DNA of 9,595 nucleotides, from positions 1 to 9,595 of the forward strand of contig JAEOTK010000306.1 of NCBI GenBank assembly GCA_016839875.1, read 5' to 3'. Below are positions 5,920-9,595 of the stretch, in pieces. This stretch comes from Candidatus Heimdallarchaeota archaeon. GTDB lineage: Archaea > Asgardarchaeota > Heimdallarchaeia > Heimdallarchaeales > Heimdallarchaeaceae. The notes under the pieces are model-generated. The model had not been told where the DNA came from, did no database searches, and saw only the letters and a list, made by a program, of their open reading frames with translations. The stretch's first letter is position 1, and each line of letters begins with the position of its first letter. A program made the position numbers and the translations under genes.

Positions 5920-7371
5920 ATGGAAGGAAAAAAAGAAAAAAAACCAACAACAACAGATGCCGGAATCCCGGTAGCTAGCGATGAGTTTTCTCTTACAGTG
6001 GGACCTGATGGTCCAATTCTGCTACATGACCACTATCTGATGGAGCAGATGGCTAACTTTAACAGAGAGATGATTCCAGATCGCCAGCCCCACGCAAAAG
6101 GTTCCGGAGCTTTTGGTTACTTTGAGGTAACCAAAGATGTCAGTGCTTATACAAAAGCAGTCATGTTCCAACCAGGTACGAAGACAGACGTTTTGCTTAG
6201 GTTCTCAACTGTAGCCGGTGAGAGTGGCAGTCCCGATACCTGGCGAGATGTACGTGGCTTTGCAGTGAAGTTTTACACTACTGAAGGAAATTATGACATG
6301 GTAGGAAACAATACCCCTGTGTTTTTCATACGCGATCCCATGAAGTTCCAGCACTTCATCCACTCTCAAAAACGCCGCGCAGACAGTGGTTTGCGAGATA
6401 GCGATATGCAATGGGATTTCTGGACACTTTCACCTGAGACAGCTCATCAAGTCACCATCTTGATGAGTGATCGTGGAGTCCCTAGAAGTTATAGGCATAT
6501 GAATGGCTACTCGAGCCACACATTTATGTGGTACAATGACAAAAAAGAACGCTTCTGGGTGAAGTTTCACTTCAAGACAAACCAGGGAATTGAAAACCTA
6601 ACCCAGGAAGAAGCAGACAAGATTGCTGGTACTGATGCTGACTACCACCGTCGCGATTTATTCGAAGCGATAAAGCAAGGAGATTGCCCCAGCTGGACCC
6701 TGAAAGTCCAAATAATGCCATTCGAAGAAGCTGAAACTTACCGGTTTAATCCCTTCGATCTGACCAAGGTGTGGCCCCATGCAGACTATCCGTTGCACGA
6801 AGTGGGACAACTAGTATTAAATCGAAATCCCAGCGATTTTCATACTGAGATTGAACAAGCTGCATTCGAACCAAACAGTCTTCCCCCCGGGATGGGTCCA
6901 AGTCCAGACAAGATGCTACTTGCTCGCTTGATTTCCTACGCTGATGCCCACAGAGCTCGTTTGGGAGTCAACTACAAGCAGATTCCTGTCAATAAGCCTA
7001 AAGCACCGGTGCACAGCTATAGCAAAGGTGGAGCAATGCGGGTTGAGAACGTCTCCGATCCAGTCTATGCACCTAACACAAAAGGAGGTCCTGAGGCTGA
7101 TTCTAAACGATATCCTGAGGTAGGCTGGAATGCTAGCGGTGAGTTCGTCCGCGCAGCCTATACTAAGCGTAAAGATGATGATGATTTCATCCAAGCTGGT
7201 ACATTGATTCGCAAGGTTATGAACGATGCTCAGCGCGCTGTGTTAGTTTCCAATGTTGTGGGAGCTTTGAAAGGTGTTTCTGAACCCGTGCTTCAACGTG
7301 CTTTCGAATACTGGAGCAACATCGATAAGGATATTGGTGACCGCATCACCAAAGGCGTAAAAGGTGAATAA
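5920..7371 (+). CDS. katA: Haem catalase (monofunctional, small-subunit type)
   Basis: This 483-residue enzyme splits hydrogen peroxide into water and oxygen. The distal His58 lies in [15 protein letters not shown], the catalytic Asn in [14 protein letters not shown] (around 126-139), and the haem-ligand Tyr340 in [14 protein letters not shown]. The length and early end fit small-subunit (clade 3 type) catalases without the extra flavodoxin-like domain. No signal peptide is seen, so it is cytoplasmic. I chose ATG 5920 over TTG 5899 because AAGG sits about 9 bases before it and the resulting start ([19 protein letters not shown]) matches typical catalase N-termini. It is divergent from a PerR-type repressor and has a Fur/PerR-like box at its predicted transcript start, so peroxide induction is likely. 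Its GC is notably high: by hand count 31/60 at 6061-6120 and at 7021-7080, against 23/60 at 8041-8100 and 19/60 at 2221-2280, which suggests acquisition from a bacterium. Confidence 0.97.
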   Translation: MEGKKEKKPTTTDAGIPVASDEFSLTVGPDGPILLHDHYLMEQMANFNREMIPDRQPHAKGSGAFGYFEVTKDVSAYTKAVMFQPGTKTDVLLRFSTVAGESGSPDTWRDVRGFAVKFYTTEGNYDMVGNNTPVFFIRDPMKFQHFIHSQKRRADSGLRDSDMQWDFWTLSPETAHQVTILMSDRGVPRSYRHMNGYSSHTFMWYNDKKERFWVKFHFKTNQGIENLTQEEADKIAGTDADYHRRDLFEAIKQGDCPSWTLKVQIMPFEEAETYRFNPFDLTKVWPHADYPLHEVGQLVLNRNPSDFHTEIEQAAFEPNSLPPGMGPSPDKMLLARLISYADAHRARLGVNYKQIPVNKPKAPVHSYSKGGAMRVENVSDPVYAPNTKGGPEADSKRYPEVGWNASGEFVRAAYTKRKDDDDFIQAGTLIRKVMNDAQRAVLVSNVVGALKGVSEPVLQRAFEYWSNIDKDIGDRITKGVKGE

Positions 7372-7410
7372 TCTTAGTTATGCATGAAGTATGAAATTTG
7401 GCTTTAATTT

Positions 7411-7434
7411 AAAGGCCCCTTTTTCTTTTTTTTT
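7411..7434 (+). terminator. Terminator after catalase
   Basis: A short inverted repeat (AAAGG-CC-CCTTT, from 7411) runs into a T-rich tract (7420-7434) about 40 bases after the catalase stop codon. The tract alone would suffice in archaea. The next promoter follows at once, so the flavoprotein operon is probably transcribed separately. Confidence 0.7.
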
Positions 7435-7438
7435 GATC

Positions 7439-7446
7439 TTTATAAA
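7439..7446 (+). promoter_or_regulatory. TATA-like box of the flavoprotein-ferredoxin operon
   Basis: TTTATAAA matches the archaeal TATA consensus well. A start near 7467-7472 would give a leader of about 40 bases. No Fur/PerR-like palindrome is visible here, so there is no sign that this operon shares the catalase control. Confidence 0.6.
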
Positions 7447-7508
7447 CTTGGCAAAATCTTTTGAATGAGTTTAAGAAGAATAGCTCAAAGATTTACTGCT
7501 AGTTGAAT

Positions 7509-9161
7509 ATGAAAATGAATATTGAGACAGATATTCTTGTTATTGGTGGTGGTAGCGCTGGTACTATGGCAGCTATTGTTGCTAAAGAACAAAATCCAGA
7601 TATTGATGTAACGGTTATCGAAAAAGGTGAAATAAATCGAAGTGGTTCTATAGCCATGGGTATGGATGCGCTAAACATTGTTGTGCAACCGGGCATTTCT
7701 ACTCCTGAGTTTTATATTAATTCTGCACGTATAGCAACTGAAGGAATTTTGGATTACAAATCTAGCTATGTTTTGGCTGAGAGGAGTTTCTCAATATTGA
7801 AACGTCTTGAGAATTGGGGTATTCGATTCCCGAAAGATGAAGACGATGAATACATCTCACTGCAAGTTCATGCGAAAGGAAAATTTCTATTGGAAATGGA
7901 TTCACCAGAGTTAAAACTTGTACTAGCTGAGAAAGTAAAAGAAGCAGGTGTACGAGTAATAAATAGAACAATTGTAACTAGTCTTCTGGAGATTGAGAAT
8001 CAAATACATGGAGCTATGGGATTCAACATCAGAACAGGAGAATTTGTGGTTTGCAAAGCAAAAGCAACGATTCTAGCAAATGGTGGTTGTGCCAGATTTT
8101 CTCTACCAAATTCAGGGTATCTCTATGGAACATTTGACTATCCAGGAAACGCTGGCGATGGTTATTCTTTAGCATATCGAGCTGGAGCTAAATTAACTGG
8201 ATTTGAATATACTAACTGTTCTCCACTTATCAAAGATCTTAACTGTCCATTACTATACATCACCCTGACTCGCGGAGCAGAAGTTGTTAATGCTTTTGGA
8301 GAAACAATAGAGCTGGAATACCTTTCTACTAATACTATGTTGAAAGAACTACGAGAAGGTAGAGGTCCTATTTTCATAAAAATGAGTCATCTTCCTGAAA
8401 AACGAATACAAGAAATCGAAAGGATACTATTCACAACAGAACGACCGATTCAGAAGAAATTCTGGGAAAACAGGGGGGTTGATTTTAGAGAAAGTCTTAT
8501 CGAATTAGGTGAAACCGAGTATCAGCTTTGTGGAGGTCATGGATTAACTGGTATTGTAGTTAATGAGAAAGCAGAGACTTCTCTCAAAGGACTCTATGCA
8601 GCTGGAGATGTTGCCTGTGTCCCGTTACAGCATTTGACCGGAGCATTTGTCTTCGGTGAAGTAGCTGCTGAAGAAGCTGTAAAATTTGTTAATAATAAGA
8701 ATCATAGAGTTGTTGATCAAGATTTGATAAAGAATGAGGAAAAACGACTTCTAAGTATTATGAATAACAACAAAAATGGTTCAATATCTGTTCAAGATTT
8801 CGAATACAAAGTTAGACGCACAATTAGCGACTATGCTGTTCCACCGAAGAACAAAACTAAACTGAATCGATTCTTGTGGTGGCTTCCAAGATTCAGAGAG
8901 GAATTGAAAAATATACTAGTTACGGATTATCATGAACTAAGTAAATATGAAGAAATACAGTTTATACTAGATTGCGCAGAACTCTCAGTAAACGCATCTC
9001 TCGCTCGAGAAGAGAGTAGATGGGGCTGGTTCCACTATAGAACTGACTTTCCAAATAAAGATGATGAGAATTGGTTAAAACACGTTGTGCTTGAAAGAGG
9101 TATAAAATCAGGAGAAGTACAAACGTTACTGGTTCCAATTGACGACGGAGGAAAGAAATAA
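7509..9161 (+). CDS. AprA-like FAD-dependent oxidoreductase (fumarate reductase/APS reductase alpha superfamily)
   Basis: A 550-residue flavoprotein. Near the N-terminus, DILVIGGGSAGTMAA (residues 8-22) binds the FAD dinucleotide, followed by NRSGSIAMGMDALN (43-56), the segment that contacts FAD in AprA/SdhA relatives. LREGRGPIF (281-289) matches the AprA GRGPI stretch rather than succinate dehydrogenase, and CGGHGLTG (341-348) offers the active-site histidine region. GLYAAGD (361-367) is the second FAD motif, and SRWGWFHYRTDFP (503-515) is the usual C-terminal motif. It is shorter than genuine AprA (about 620-660 residues). The downstream overlapping ferredoxin supports an AprAB-like electron-transfer pair. 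True APS reductase function is doubtful, because no sulfate adenylyltransferase or Qmo gene is present and related short pairs are annotated only as oxidoreductases. I start it at ATG 7509; TTG 7503 or ATG 7515 are possible. There is no clear ribosome binding site. Confidence 0.85.
   Translation: MKMNIETDILVIGGGSAGTMAAIVAKEQNPDIDVTVIEKGEINRSGSIAMGMDALNIVVQPGISTPEFYINSARIATEGILDYKSSYVLAERSFSILKRLENWGIRFPKDEDDEYISLQVHAKGKFLLEMDSPELKLVLAEKVKEAGVRVINRTIVTSLLEIENQIHGAMGFNIRTGEFVVCKAKATILANGGCARFSLPNSGYLYGTFDYPGNAGDGYSLAYRAGAKLTGFEYTNCSPLIKDLNCPLLYITLTRGAEVVNAFGETIELEYLSTNTMLKELREGRGPIFIKMSHLPEKRIQEIERILFTTERPIQKKFWENRGVDFRESLIELGETEYQLCGGHGLTGIVVNEKAETSLKGLYAAGDVACVPLQHLTGAFVFGEVAAEEAVKFVNNKNHRVVDQDLIKNEEKRLLSIMNNNKNGSISVQDFEYKVRRTISDYAVPPKNKTKLNRFLWWLPRFREELKNILVTDYHELSKYEEIQFILDCAELSVNASLAREESRWGWFHYRTDFPNKDDENWLKHVVLERGIKSGEVQTLLVPIDDGGKK
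9147..9152 (+). promoter_or_regulatory. Strong Shine-Dalgarno site for the ferredoxin
   Basis: GGAGGA lies 8 bases before the ferredoxin ATG, inside the 3' end of the flavoprotein gene. Together with the one-base overlap (TAATG) it indicates coupled translation of the two subunits. Confidence 0.85.
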
Positions 9162-9355
9162 TGCCATTGATTGTAGATGTTAAGCTTTGCACAAGTTGTG
9201 GAGAATGTGTAGATCGTTGTCCAATGGATATAATTAGATTGAATGATGAAGGATTTCCATACCAAAAGTATAAAGAATGTTGGTATTGCAAAGTATGCGA
9301 AGAAGATTGTCCAGAAGACGCTTTAATTATTGATTTGCCTTTTTTGGTAAAATAA
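9161..9355 (+). CDS. Two-cluster 4Fe-4S ferredoxin, AprB-like partner
   Basis: A 64-residue protein with two complete four-cysteine motifs: C10-x2-C13-x2-C16-x3-C20-P and C40-x2-C43-x2-C46-x3-C50-P, each able to hold a 4Fe-4S cluster. The second motif begins CWYC; the Trp is where AprB has a conserved Trp thought to lie in the electron path to FAD. The spacing between clusters fits the AprB core, but the long C-terminal tail with which AprB wraps around AprA (AprB is about 150 residues) is missing. Its start overlaps the flavoprotein stop by one base and has a strong ribosome binding site, so it should be the electron-carrying subunit of that enzyme. A free ferredoxin is possible but less likely given the coupling. 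Confidence 0.93.
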   Translation: MPLIVDVKLCTSCGECVDRCPMDIIRLNDEGFPYQKYKECWYCKVCEEDCPEDALIIDLPFLVK

Positions 9356-9361
9356 ATTAGT

Positions 9362-9366
9362 AGGAG
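9362..9366 (+). promoter_or_regulatory. Shine-Dalgarno site for the GNAT gene
   Basis: AGGAG lies 7 bases before the ATG at 9374. It sits in the 18-base gap after the ferredoxin stop codon, too short for a promoter, so the GNAT gene is the third gene of the operon. Confidence 0.8.
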
Positions 9367-9373
9367 TACCATA

Positions 9374-9595
9374 ATGATCAATTTAGAAACCGCAAGACTA
9401 AAAATCCGCAATTTCTCATCAGATGATTGGCAAGATCTTGCAGAGCTTGGTATAACTTACGAAAAATCGGAATATGCGAAATATGACGAAGGACCTTGGC
9501 CTAATGATCCAGAGGAATATAAAGGAATAGCAGAATCGTTTTCTAAGGAAGATGACTTTCTAGCAATCGTTTTGAAAGAAGAACAAAAATTGATA
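9374..9595 (+). CDS. GNAT-family N-acetyltransferase, N-terminal part (cut by the right edge)
   Basis: The first 74 codons are visible and the frame is still open at the edge. The start MINLETARLKIRNFSSDDWQDLAEL has the ETxRLxIRxFxxDDxxdL pattern of RimJ/RimL-type GNAT acetyltransferases (LETERLILRPF and relatives). The later FLAIVLKEE matches the first strands of the fold (usual form FLAIVxKExxxLIG). The acetyl-CoA binding motif (Q/RxxGxG/A) lies beyond the edge and cannot be checked. Such enzymes acetylate protein N-termini or small molecules from acetyl-CoA. It is 18 bases after the ferredoxin gene with a good ribosome binding site, so co-transcribed, but a functional link with the flavoprotein is not evident. 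Confidence 0.85.
   Translation, partial: MINLETARLKIRNFSSDDWQDLAELGITYEKSEYAKYDEGPWPNDPEEYKGIAESFSKEDDFLAIVLKEEQKLI

Noticed and set aside
6205..7194. Two minus-strand open frames inside catalase
   Set aside because: Catalase is certain over its whole length, and these antisense frames have no family resemblance or ribosome binding site.
7509..9355. Calling the pair aprA and aprB (dissimilatory APS reductase)
   Set aside because: Both subunits are shorter than the true enzymes, the AprB tail is missing and there are no sat or qmo neighbours, so only a family-level name is justified.
8962..9411. A 149-codon minus-strand frame covering the ferredoxin
   Set aside because: It overlaps the flavoprotein end, the ferredoxin and the GNAT start, all of which are supported by motifs and ribosome binding sites on the plus strand.
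1..9595. CRISPR array, tRNA, rRNA, insertion sequence or defence system
   Set aside because: No regularly spaced repeats, no cloverleaf-like sequence, no transposase and no terminal inverted repeats were seen on either strand.

Overview
The window is AT-rich DNA, except for one gene, and probably comes from an archaeon. The evidence is threefold. Several genes have a purine/A-rich BRE followed by a TATA-like box about 25-30 bases before the start or before a plausible transcript start. Shine-Dalgarno sites are strong inside the right-hand operon but absent from genes whose promoter lies right at the start codon. A large secreted protein ends in a PEF-CTERM-like tail (PEY, hydrophobic helix, RRRK). 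The protein mix would suit an Asgard archaeon (for example Heimdall- or Thorarchaeia), but no marker gene here proves that.

Layout from left to right. Three minus-strand genes fill positions 1-5059: the N-terminal part of a polytopic membrane protein that runs off the left edge; a 474-residue membrane acyltransferase-like protein (HGSNAT/DUF1624/DUF418 type) that starts with TTG; and an 837-residue secreted, anchored protein with five copies of a ~140-residue beta-sandwich-like module, a calcium-binding DxDGDG segment and the sorting tail. A 294-base gap with small repeats follows. Next comes an oxidative-stress locus: a PerR-type Fur-family repressor (minus strand), divergent from a haem catalase (plus strand), with a near-perfect Fur/PerR-like palindrome at the predicted catalase transcription start. 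The last block is a plus-strand operon: an AprA-like FAD oxidoreductase, a 64-residue two-cluster ferredoxin overlapping it by one base, and the beginning of a GNAT acetyltransferase cut by the right edge.

How the parts work together. The clearest unit is PerR plus catalase: the repressor should sense peroxide through a metal site and release catalase expression. The catalase has clearly higher GC than its neighbours and looks like an acquired bacterial gene placed under local promoter control. The repressor has every PerR metal ligand at exactly the Bacillus numbering except His93, which is Asn. The flavoprotein and ferredoxin should form an electron-transfer complex related to APS reductase, but no sulfate-activation or Qmo gene is in view, so its substrate is unknown. 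I found no CRISPR array, tRNA, rRNA or mobile element.
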